Below are positions 1 through 6,036 of a stretch of DNA of 11,349 bases, one piece after another. Source of the DNA: Actinomycetes bacterium (GTDB lineage Bacteria > Actinomycetota > Acidimicrobiia > Acidimicrobiales > JAMCPL01); assembly GCA_021846725.1 (NCBI GenBank), contig JAJZWK010000048.1, positions 1-11,349 on the forward strand, given 5' to 3'. The notes below the pieces were generated by a model. It worked only from the letters and a program-made list of their open reading frames with translations, made no database searches and was not told where the DNA came from. How positions within the stretch are numbered: position 1 is the stretch's first letter; each line of letters starts with the position of its first letter. The translations under genes were made by a program, and so were the position numbers.

Positions 1-48
1 GCTGGGTTGCACACCCTGTTGCATGTCTTAGCTGGGTTGCATGCCCTG
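1..48. repeat. imperfect 30-bp-period direct repeat at window edge
   Basis: The 18-base word GCTGGGTTGCACACCCTG at 1-18 recurs at 31-48 as GCTGGGTTGCATGCCCTG (16 of 18 identical). TTGCATG also occurs at 19-25 between them. Each copy can fold into a tiny stem because GGG and CCC flank TTGCA. It lies downstream of the glycosyltransferase gene, and the array may continue left of the window. Only two units are visible, so array size and nature are unknown. Confidence 0.5.
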
Positions 49-85
49 ACCGAGCACCGAAACATTAGAGTAACCGCATGGGACT

Positions 86-862
86 TCAAGCAGGCCATGG
101 TGCAGAAACTCTTCGCCCGCGCTGCCCTCTCTGCCTACCACCACTACCCCTGGAAATATGCTTTCGCACTGACCACCATGCAACCAGAAATAAAGCCTCT
201 ATGAATATCTTGCTGGACATCTTGGAGGTTCCTGTCTCCCGATCTGTAAAGGTAATAGGAACCTCTGTAACCCGACCACCGGCATTCAGTACTGCCATAA
301 CCATCTCTATCTGAAAACCATATCCCTCTGCCTTTATCTTGGACAGATCTATCTTCCCAAGTATGCTAGTGCTGTATGCCCTAAAGCCTGAAGTGGCATC
401 CTTGACCCCTAAGCCCAACATGAAATCCGCATATATATTGCCTCCTCTAGAAATTGCCCACCTGTACCATGGCCATCCCGGATTACTTCCTCCCGGTATA
501 TATCGAGAGCCAATGGATAGATCAAATCCCTCAGCAATTGGCTCCAGTATGCTTGGAATCGACGTGGGATCATGTGAAAAATCGGAGTCCATCTCCATCA
601 TGGCATCGTAAGATTTAGTTAATCCCCACCGAAATCCCTCCCTGTATGCCGAGCCCAACCCCTCTTTTCCTGGCCTTCGCAGCACGTATATCCCACCAAT
701 TTCTCCTGCAACTCTCTCTGCTATAAGTGCAGTTCCATCAGGGCTACCATCATCGACCACTAGGATATCCCCACCCTCTCCAAGATTAGAACTCACTGCT
801 CTTAAGATAGCCTCTATGTTTTCAGATTCATTATATGTGGGAAGCACAACCAATACTCGCAT
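86..862 (-). CDS. Polyprenyl/dolichyl-phosphate mannose synthase-like glycosyltransferase (GT2)
   Basis: This 258-residue protein is a family 2 glycosyltransferase of the DPM1/Ppm1 type, which moves mannose (or a related sugar) from a GDP- or UDP-sugar to polyprenyl phosphate on the inner membrane face. The lipid-linked sugar then feeds glycolipid, lipoglycan or protein mannosylation. Visible motifs in order are PTYNE (8-12), VDDGSPDGT with the DDG nucleotide site (36-44), the metal-binding MDSDFSHDP (91-99), IGSRYIPGG (117-125), SRGGN (138-142), DATSGFRAY (155-163) and GYGFQIEM (180-187). The length is that of the soluble single-domain form: no C-terminal GtrA-like membrane segments and no Lnt fusion as in some mycobacterial Ppm1 proteins. 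The last 20 residues are Arg/Gly-rich and may be a membrane-surface tail. The ATG start is supported by a TACAAT box six bases upstream. The exact sugar donor cannot be read from the sequence. Confidence 0.9.
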   Translation of the reverse strand: MRVLVVLPTYNESENIEAILRAVSSNLGEGGDILVVDDGSPDGTALIAERVAGEIGGIYVLRRPGKEGLGSAYREGFRWGLTKSYDAMMEMDSDFSHDPTSIPSILEPIAEGFDLSIGSRYIPGGSNPGWPWYRWAISRGGNIYADFMLGLGVKDATSGFRAYSTSILGKIDLSKIKAEGYGFQIEMVMAVLNAGGRVTEVPITFTDRETGTSKMSSKIFIEALFLVAWWSVRKHISRGSGGRQRGQRGRRVSAPWPA

Positions 863-868
863 GACACT

Positions 869-874
869 ATTGTA
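869..874 (-). promoter_or_regulatory. -10 box TACAAT, probable leaderless promoter of the glycosyltransferase
   Basis: TACAAT (5 of 6 to TATAAT) sits exactly six bases before the ATG at 862, so transcription would begin at or next to the start codon. No purine-rich Shine-Dalgarno lies in between and no clear -35 box is seen. The same geometry recurs at three other genes here. Confidence 0.5.
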
Positions 875-950
875 CTAAAATATAGATAACCAGACCTATT
901 CACCATTTCTCGTCCCTATGATTCTGCGCCAGCGACCAGCTTTCTAGTCC

Positions 951-2231
951 TTATAGACGAGAGCTGCTATGGTTCTTCGAATCTGTTGGCCCATCTAATA
1001 TCTGAGACTCCGATGATCCGTCCATAGAAGAGTTATCTCTTTCGCCTACAGTACTCTTTTCAAGATATCCTCGCTCCGCGGCAGGAGATGCATCTCTATT
1101 CTGACCGGTAGAACCCCACAACTCCCTGGTCACTACCTGGATTGCACCTGCTATGGGTATGGCCATCAACGCCGCAAAGAATGCACCAGCAACAGATCCA
1201 ACTATGTCTCCCAAGTCTGCACCAATAAGTACAGCCAACAGCACCCACAACGGGCTTATCCTAACTGTCTTGCTCATTACTATCGGATTCAATAGGTGGT
1301 TCTCTACCTCTTGATATACGATGAACACTACCAAAAGGACCACCGCAGCCAGTATGGAATGAAACGCGGCAATAATGATAACCGGTATGGCTGCCAAAAG
1401 CCCTCCTACTAGCGGGAGTAAATCCACAAGCCCCACCCACAGTGCCAGCAGGACAGCAAATGGTACACCAAGGATAAGCATTGACACCAGCATTACTACA
1501 CCAGCCATCATAGAGGTCACTATGTTGCCAAACATGTAGCCTACTACCGCCCGTTCTACCTGAGCGCTGATCTGCCTCACTCTCTCCCTTTTATCGGTAG
1601 TCATAGAGGACAGTAGAGCACGTGCCATAGAAGGAGCTTCAAGCAGTAGAAGCAAGGTAAGCATAGCAATGGTCACTAGAAGAACGATAGCTGCCAGCGT
1701 AGCCTTACCTGCCTCAAGAGCAGGTGCAGAGAGCCCCTTAGCGGCATCTGCAATCTTTGGGACATTCTGCTTGACCCAAGTGGCCACATGATACTTAGCC
1801 ACCAAGTGACCCAACCTGCCCTTACCGTGTTCGACCTGGTTCACTAATTTTGGCAGACCATCGGCAAAATGAGTAATAGCACCAACCAGCGGGTAGCCAA
1901 ACAGGAATGCAAGGCCGAAAAAGACAAATATACCAAGCACAAACACCACTATCGAGGCTGTCGATCTTGACATCTTGAGCCTCTGCAGTAAGTGCACAAA
2001 TGGATTGAGTAAGATCGCCAGGAACCCAGCGACCACTATCATAAGCAATATCTCTCGCAACTGGATGACCAGCCACCCCAAGATGACAGTACACACCACC
2101 ACGGCATCTACCACCAGTATCGTCCTTATAGGTACAGAACGCGCCGCCGCGAAGTCCAGTAGCCGAGATGTCCTGGAACGAGTGACTTCACGATCTCCGT
2201 TGGTCGGAGTATTGCGGCTGTTTTCAGGCAC
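951..2231 (-). CDS. AI-2E family transporter (PF01594-type membrane protein)
   Basis: This protein of about 426 residues belongs to the AI-2E/TqsA/PerM family of polytopic inner-membrane proteins. Members have been linked to autoinducer export, Na+/H+ exchange or unknown export, so the substrate is open. The hydrophilic, Ser/Arg-rich N-terminus is followed by two close membrane helices, an amphipathic extracytoplasmic stretch rich in Lys and Val, and then at least four to five more helices. The family's C-terminal signature is clear: VENHLLNPIVMSKTVRISP followed by a glycine-rich segment (LIGADLGDIVGSVAGAFFA) and MAIPIAGA. The tail after that is polar and Ser-rich. I chose the GTG at 2231 because a TACTAT box lies six bases upstream; an in-frame GTG at 2246 would add five residues but lacks such a signal. 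It is divergent from the plus-strand gene at 2274, 42 bp away. Confidence 0.88.
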   Translation of the reverse strand: MPENSRNTPTNGDREVTRSRTSRLLDFAAARSVPIRTILVVDAVVVCTVILGWLVIQLREILLMIVVAGFLAILLNPFVHLLQRLKMSRSTASIVVFVLGIFVFFGLAFLFGYPLVGAITHFADGLPKLVNQVEHGKGRLGHLVAKYHVATWVKQNVPKIADAAKGLSAPALEAGKATLAAIVLLVTIAMLTLLLLLEAPSMARALLSSMTTDKRERVRQISAQVERAVVGYMFGNIVTSMMAGVVMLVSMLILGVPFAVLLALWVGLVDLLPLVGGLLAAIPVIIIAAFHSILAAVVLLVVFIVYQEVENHLLNPIVMSKTVRISPLWVLLAVLIGADLGDIVGSVAGAFFAALMAIPIAGAIQVVTRELWGSTGQNRDASPAAERGYLEKSTVGERDNSSMDGSSESQILDGPTDSKNHSSSRL

Positions 2232-2237
2232 ATATAG

Positions 2238-2243
2238 ATAGTA
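2238..2243 (-). promoter_or_regulatory. -10 box TACTAT, probable leaderless promoter of the AI-2E gene
   Basis: TACTAT (5 of 6 to TATAAT) lies six bases upstream of the GTG at 2231, the same spacing as at the glycosyltransferase gene. It also lies inside the coding part of the longer start at 2246, so if the box is used, the shorter start is right. No -35 box is evident. Confidence 0.45.
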
Positions 2244-2261
2244 CACCTACTCGCATACATG

Positions 2262-2267
2262 TAGGAT
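2262..2267 (+). promoter_or_regulatory. -10 box TAGGAT, probable leaderless promoter of the UPF0104 gene
   Basis: TAGGAT fits TANNNT and stands six bases before the GTG at 2274; no Shine-Dalgarno is present between them. It faces away from the AI-2E promoter, with only 18 bp between the two boxes, so the two divergent promoters could share a control site. Confidence 0.45.
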
Positions 2268-2273
2268 GATTAC

Positions 2274-3452
2274 GTGACCAATAATCGCCACCATAGACAC
2301 AGGACAGGTCGGATGAAGTGGATAGTACGCCATATTCGCAGAGCCTTTATCCTCATGATACTTGCGCTGGTAATCGAGTACCTTGTATTGCCTCTTATAC
2401 CAGGTATAAAAGCATCTCTTCATTCGATCGGACATGTCAATGTGGCGGTACTGTTGATAGGAGTAGCCCTGGAGGTGGGATCTCTTGCGGCATATGTGCA
2501 GCTTACCCATGAGATGCTTCCACGCCCAAGCCTGAAAAGGACATACCTGGCGAGAGTAGACCTATCTACACTAGCTCTTAGTCATGTCGTCCCTGGTGGA
2601 ACAGCTCCAAGTGCAGGGCTAGGTTACCGCCTGCTTACTAATGAAGGCATCAGCCCGGCAAATGCAACATTTGCCCTTGGGATGCAGGGAGTAGGATCGG
2701 CACTGGTGCTGAACGCAATCTTCTGGATAGCACTTATAATCTCTATCCCTATCGATGGCTACCAGCCATTATACGGTATAGCTGCAGGTGCCGGGGTGGT
2801 GATGATCGCGCTCTTTGCAACAGTAGTGTTTATGCTGACCAAAGAGCAGGAGAGGCTACTGGTAACGGTAGGTAGAATATGCGAACATATACCACTGGTC
2901 AATGCGACTAAGGTAACCGATCTACTCAAAGATGTCGCGCACCGGCTTGTTACCCTAACAGCAGATCGCCAGTTGCTAAAGCGAGCTATAGTATGGGCCG
3001 CCGCAAACTGGATTCTTGATGCTGCCTCTCTATGGGTATTCATAGCTGCGTTCGGTACTATCCTCTCCCCCGTGGATCTGTTCGTTGCATACGGACTGGC
3101 CAATGTTCTGTCAGTAATCCCCGTAACTCCCGGTGGTCTGGGCATTATAGAGGGTGTCTTGATTCCTACCCTACATGGTTTTGGAGTCGCAAAGACCACC
3201 GCGATACTGGCTGTGCTAGGGTACCGACTAGTAAACTTCTGGCTACCTATACCTGTTGGAGGAGCAACCTACCTCTCGCTCAAAATACGTACTGAGGGCT
3301 GGCAGAAGGGAAGAATCGAATTCAAGAAATACAGCGAAAGCCATCCAGCTATAGAGCAAGCCAATACCCATAAGGATACAACATCAGGCAGTCTACCGGA
3401 TGAAAGCGACCAAGCATATGAACCTCCCGATGATAAAATGCCTCAAACGTGA
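2274..3452 (+). CDS. Lysylphosphatidylglycerol synthase transmembrane/UPF0104 family protein
   Basis: This 392-residue polytopic membrane protein matches the flippase-like domain of MprF (LPG_synthase_TM, PF03706) but lacks the cytoplasmic aminoacyl-transferase domain, so it is not a full MprF. Stand-alone members are thought to move or bind lipids or lipid-linked sugars; this is family-level inference. Family marks are SHVVPGGTAPSAGLGYRLL (about 102-120), IPVTPGGLGIIEGVL (about 276-290) and YRLVNFWLPIPVGGATYLSLK-like sequence near 308-328, with about seven hydrophobic segments. The last 55 residues are hydrophilic, with many Glu, Lys, Ser and Pro, probably a cytoplasmic tail. The GTG start is backed by a TAGGAT box six bases upstream. 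Its stop overlaps the 3' end of the convergent rodA/ftsW-like gene by 10 bp. A neighbour that makes polyprenyl-phosphate sugars fits an envelope role but does not prove it. Confidence 0.88.
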   Translation: MTNNRHHRHRTGRMKWIVRHIRRAFILMILALVIEYLVLPLIPGIKASLHSIGHVNVAVLLIGVALEVGSLAAYVQLTHEMLPRPSLKRTYLARVDLSTLALSHVVPGGTAPSAGLGYRLLTNEGISPANATFALGMQGVGSALVLNAIFWIALIISIPIDGYQPLYGIAAGAGVVMIALFATVVFMLTKEQERLLVTVGRICEHIPLVNATKVTDLLKDVAHRLVTLTADRQLLKRAIVWAAANWILDAASLWVFIAAFGTILSPVDLFVAYGLANVLSVIPVTPGGLGIIEGVLIPTLHGFGVAKTTAILAVLGYRLVNFWLPIPVGGATYLSLKIRTEGWQKGRIEFKKYSESHPAIEQANTHKDTTSGSLPDESDQAYEPPDDKMPQT

Positions 3453-4945
3453 GCAGCCTCGGAATCGGTATCGTGCTCCCTGACAATTACTGTATGCAAA
3501 GTAGCTTCTCTGACCATTGAGGGACGATTACCCTCATCTGATATCCTGACCAACACCGCTATAAGTACGTAATTGGCCACCAGCGAAGAGCCTCCATAGG
3601 CTACAAACGGCAATGTAATACCGGTAAGTGGAAACAGCCTGGTAATTCCACCCATTATAAAAAAGGCTTGCAAAATCAGTATAGTTGTAAGCCCGGCAGA
3701 CAACAGTTTGGAAAAATCCGACCGTGCTCGCTGTGCAGACTGAAGTCCGGCACCCAGAAAGAACAGGAATGCAACAACTATCACAGTCGTACCCAAAAGA
3801 CCCATCTCTTCTCCTATGGCGCTGAAAATCATATCCGTGCTTGCAAACGGGATAAATCCGGGATGTCCCAATCCCAATCCGGTACCTATCAATCCACCCG
3901 TCCCCATACCGTATAGACCCTGCACGATCTGGTACCCGGTAGTCTGTGCATGGCTAAATGGATGCAACCATACAGACATTCTTTCTTGAACTTGTGGAAG
4001 TATGCGAATACCCACAAAAAATCCAACAGCAAAGATCCCAGTACCAAACAGAATCCAACGCCAGTGTCCTGTAGCAAGCCAGAACATGGCTATAAAAAAG
4101 GCAAAGAGCAGTACAGCAAAACCAACATCATGCTCTACAGCAAGTACCAGCATAGAAAATGCCCATGCAGCCAAGATAGGGCCAAGTGGAGCCGGTGACG
4201 GGATCAACCTGTTACCCACCCGTAATGTCGGTATCCTCAGCATCTCCTGCTTCTCACTGAAGTACGATGCAAAGAATATGCAAAGAAGGATCTTCGCACC
4301 CTCTATCGGTTGTCCGGTGATGGGACCCAAATGTATCCAGAGACGCTCCCCATATATGTTCTCCCCGATTACAGGCATGAGCGGGGATAGGATGAGTACC
4401 ACTGCCAGCAGTAGCAACAGATAGCGATAGCGATCAAGATCCCGTGACCGCTTGACGAGATAAAGAGTTACGGCATACAGCACTATGCCTACAAACATCC
4501 ACACAACCTGCTGCGTTGCCTCATGGGGATCCAGCCTGTCTATCATGACATAGCCGATACCACTGAGCAATGCAATCATAGGGAGGAACACCGGGCTGGA
4601 GTCAGGTGCAAGTATCCTATTTACTATATGTGCCATCAATGACAGGACTAGGGCAATAGCTACAAACAATGCTATGGAGCGTACAGGAAGTGAGCCAGAT
4701 CCAGAAGTAGAGCCTGTTGAAGAGAGCAACAGTATATAGAGCGCTGTAGATATCAGGGTAGAGAGCACCAGCAATCCAAGCTCGGTACGTCTTCTTGGTT
4801 TGCGTCTTCTTGGTTTGCGGTCATTTTTGGATACTCGTTTGCCAGTACCATTGGAGGTTCCTAGACCTGCCGATCGCACTACAATGGTTTCTTCTTGCAG
4901 CATATCGTCGGAGGTACCCATTTTGACAGTGGTCTTGCGACTCAT
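3443..4945 (-). CDS. FtsW/RodA/SpoVE family peptidoglycan glycosyltransferase
   Basis: This 500-residue SEDS protein polymerises lipid II into glycan strands together with a class B penicillin-binding protein, either at the division site (FtsW) or along the wall (RodA). The N-terminal 55 residues are cytoplasmic and very basic (KPRRRKPRRR at 44-53), followed by about ten hydrophobic segments. SEDS marks are AVEHDVGFAVLLFAF (269-283), the loop STDMIFSAIGEEMG (369-382) with Asp371 at the place of the catalytic aspartate of RodA, LFPLTGITLPFVAYGGSS (437-454) and VANY. It resembles the actinobacterial proteins encoded beside pstP and pbpA, but no PBP or pstP is in this window, so I do not choose between rodA and ftsW. 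The ATG has AAAGG seven bases upstream and a TTGATA/TATACG promoter, so unlike its neighbours it appears to have a normal leader. Confidence 0.93.
   Translation of the reverse strand: MSRKTTVKMGTSDDMLQEETIVVRSAGLGTSNGTGKRVSKNDRKPRRRKPRRRTELGLLVLSTLISTALYILLLSSTGSTSGSGSLPVRSIALFVAIALVLSLMAHIVNRILAPDSSPVFLPMIALLSGIGYVMIDRLDPHEATQQVVWMFVGIVLYAVTLYLVKRSRDLDRYRYLLLLLAVVLILSPLMPVIGENIYGERLWIHLGPITGQPIEGAKILLCIFFASYFSEKQEMLRIPTLRVGNRLIPSPAPLGPILAAWAFSMLVLAVEHDVGFAVLLFAFFIAMFWLATGHWRWILFGTGIFAVGFFVGIRILPQVQERMSVWLHPFSHAQTTGYQIVQGLYGMGTGGLIGTGLGLGHPGFIPFASTDMIFSAIGEEMGLLGTTVIVVAFLFFLGAGLQSAQRARSDFSKLLSAGLTTILILQAFFIMGGITRLFPLTGITLPFVAYGGSSLVANYVLIAVLVRISDEGNRPSMVREATLHTVIVREHDTDSEAAHV
4788..4817. repeat. 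15-bp perfect tandem duplication inside the SEDS gene
   Basis: CGTCTTCTTGGTTTG is present twice head to tail (4788-4802 and 4803-4817). On the coding minus strand it doubles the peptide KPRRR in the cytoplasmic N-terminus. In-frame copy-number change by slippage would alter the charge of the tail without breaking the gene. Confidence 0.95.
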
Positions 4946-4952
4946 AGACCAA

Positions 4953-4957
4953 CCTTT
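4953..4957 (-). promoter_or_regulatory. Shine-Dalgarno AAAGG of the SEDS gene
   Basis: AAAGG lies seven bases before the ATG at 4945 in a purine stretch (GGGGAAAGG). It is the clearest ribosome-binding site placed at normal distance before a recognised gene in the window and supports this start over the internal ATG at codon 9. Confidence 0.55.
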
Positions 4958-4962
4958 CCCCT

Positions 4963-4992
4963 CGTATAAGAGCCTTGTACATATTCTATCAA
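4963..4992 (-). promoter_or_regulatory. Sigma70-type promoter TTGATA-N18-TATACG before the SEDS gene
   Basis: On the minus strand TTGATA (plus 4987-4992, 5 of 6 to TTGACA) is separated by 18 bases from TATACG (plus 4963-4968, 4 of 6). This leaves room for a leader of roughly 10 bases that includes the AAAGG site. No hairpin with a T-run that would end aroE transcription was found in the 99-bp spacer 4946-5044, so read-through from aroE is also possible. Confidence 0.4.
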
Positions 4993-5044
4993 CGAGTCAC
5001 ATACTCCCCACAGCTGAAGCCGGGAACTTGCTCTCGCTGAATGA

Positions 5045-5899
5045 TCATTGGTACTCAACTACTGCCTCCCACATAGCATCCACCGGAGCTATAGCACCGC
5101 ACCATTTGGATATCTGATGAGCAGCCTGATGTACCAGCATTCCCATGCCGTTCATCGCCCTTACTCCTCTCGCAGACGCGGCGATCATCAATGCTGTTTC
5201 TCGAGGGTGGTACAGCAAATCCACCAGCAATTGCCCAGGACGAAACAGATCCGGATCAAAAGGCATACTGCCGATACCATCCATACCGACCGGTGTGGCC
5301 TGGACAACCAGATCACTCTCCGTTATGTCATCTTTGATCCCCTCCCGTGCTGGGGAGCCAATAATTTGGACTGCAGCCTCGACAGCATCAGAACTGCGTC
5401 CAATAATCGCAATATCCGCCACTTCCTCTTGAGCAAGTGCATAAGCAACTGCGCGTGCAGCTCCACCTGTCCCATATACTGCACACCTCATGCCCTCCAG
5501 GCTACTTACCCCAACTTTCACAAGTGAATCTATAAACCCCGCGCCATCCGTAGAATCACCGACCACAGATGAATCTTGCAGCATAAGGCAATTGACAGAC
5601 TTCAGGCGGTCGGCAGTAGGTGTAATGACATCCACCAACTCGGCGACTCTCGACTTAAGCGGCATAGTAACAGACATACCTGCTATACCAAGCGCATGCA
5701 TACCGGCAATAGCGGCTTGGCAGTCATCGAGCTTAACGCGAAAGGCTACCGATACCCAATCGATTCCCATTGCATCGAAGGCGGCATTGTGAAGCAACGG
5801 CGATAGTGAGTGGTCTATAGGATCTCCTATGACCCCGACCACCCTGGACCGCGCCGATGGCCATACAGGGGAACTACGTGAGGACAAGAGCGACTCCAT
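5045..5899 (-). CDS. aroE: Shikimate dehydrogenase (NADP+)
   Basis: AroE reduces 3-dehydroshikimate to shikimate in the chorismate pathway. The 284-residue protein has the usual length. Shikimate-site motifs are HSLSPLLHN (30-38), GMSVTMPLK with the catalytic lysine at 82, VNCL (102-105) and GDSTDGAGF with the catalytic aspartate at 118. The cofactor fold shows YGTGGAARAVAYAL (142-155), and the C-terminal segment has DLLYHPRETAL and GMGMLVHQAAHQISKW. Two positions that are Asn in the E. coli enzyme (NVT, NTD) are Ser here; both catalytic residues remain. I chose the ATG at 5899 because a perfect TATAAT lies seven bases upstream; a TTG at 5905 would add two residues. A candidate 42-codon ORF ends eight bases before this ATG. 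Downstream is the SEDS gene rather than other aro genes. Confidence 0.95.
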   Translation of the reverse strand: MESLLSSRSSPVWPSARSRVVGVIGDPIDHSLSPLLHNAAFDAMGIDWVSVAFRVKLDDCQAAIAGMHALGIAGMSVTMPLKSRVAELVDVITPTADRLKSVNCLMLQDSSVVGDSTDGAGFIDSLVKVGVSSLEGMRCAVYGTGGAARAVAYALAQEEVADIAIIGRSSDAVEAAVQIIGSPAREGIKDDITESDLVVQATPVGMDGIGSMPFDPDLFRPGQLLVDLLYHPRETALMIAASARGVRAMNGMGMLVHQAAHQISKWCGAIAPVDAMWEAVVEYQ

Positions 5900-5906
5900 A
5901 TGCAAA

Positions 5907-5912
5907 ATTATA
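5907..5912 (-). promoter_or_regulatory. -10 box TATAAT, probable leaderless promoter of aroE
   Basis: A perfect TATAAT stands seven bases before the aroE ATG, and its last bases contain the TAA stop of the small ORF upstream. It would let aroE be expressed apart from mltG. No convincing -35 box is seen. It is the strongest of the four similar sites in this window. Confidence 0.55.
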
Positions 5913-6036
5913 GGTCAGTATATGCCAGCATATCGAACACCTGGGTAATGACCTCCTTACCACAGCTATCCTTACCACAGTTCAAGCCAAGAGCTTGTGT
6001 TCGCCACATAGTCAATATCCGCTCGAGTACAGACAC
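5908..6036 (-). CDS. Candidate small protein, 42 residues, between mltG and aroE
   Basis: An uninterrupted 42-codon frame fills the gap between mltG and aroE. Its GTG start shares one base with the mltG stop (TAGTG), a common layout for coupled translation, and its TAA lies eight bases before the aroE ATG. An internal ATG at 6009 would give 33 residues. The predicted product begins VSVLERILTMWRTQALGL and continues with NCGKDSCGKEV and an amphipathic end VITQVFDMLAYTDL. The CGKDSCGKE part comes from a near-perfect 15-bp duplication and places two cysteines five residues apart. I recognise no family. For coding: the exact fit between two genes and the TAGTG overlap. Against: short length, no Shine-Dalgarno at the GTG, and overlap with the aroE promoter. 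It could instead be a spacer that happens to be open. Confidence 0.35.
   Translation of the reverse strand: MSVLERILTMWRTQALGLNCGKDSCGKEVITQVFDMLAYTDL
5954..5980. repeat. 12-bp direct repeat (15-bp period) upstream of aroE
   Basis: TCCTTACCACAG occurs at 5954-5965 and 5969-5980 with three bases between. On the minus strand this is CTGTGGTAAGGA twice, and the copy nearer aroE runs into AAGGAGGT, a perfect match to the 16S rRNA anti-Shine-Dalgarno. It may be an in-frame duplication in the small ORF, or a paired operator about 40-70 bases before aroE. Confidence 0.8.

Noticed and set aside
1..48. CRISPR array
   Set aside because: Repeat of 18 bp with 12-bp spacing is too short, copies are imperfect and no cas gene is present.
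4946..5044. Intrinsic terminator after aroE
   Set aside because: No GC-rich stem followed by a T-run could be found on the minus strand.
5540..5670. Asn-to-Ser changes in AroE motifs (SVT, STD) as signs of a different enzyme
   Set aside because: Catalytic Lys82 and Asp118 and all other motifs are kept; Ser at the first position is usual in actinobacterial AroE as far as I recall.
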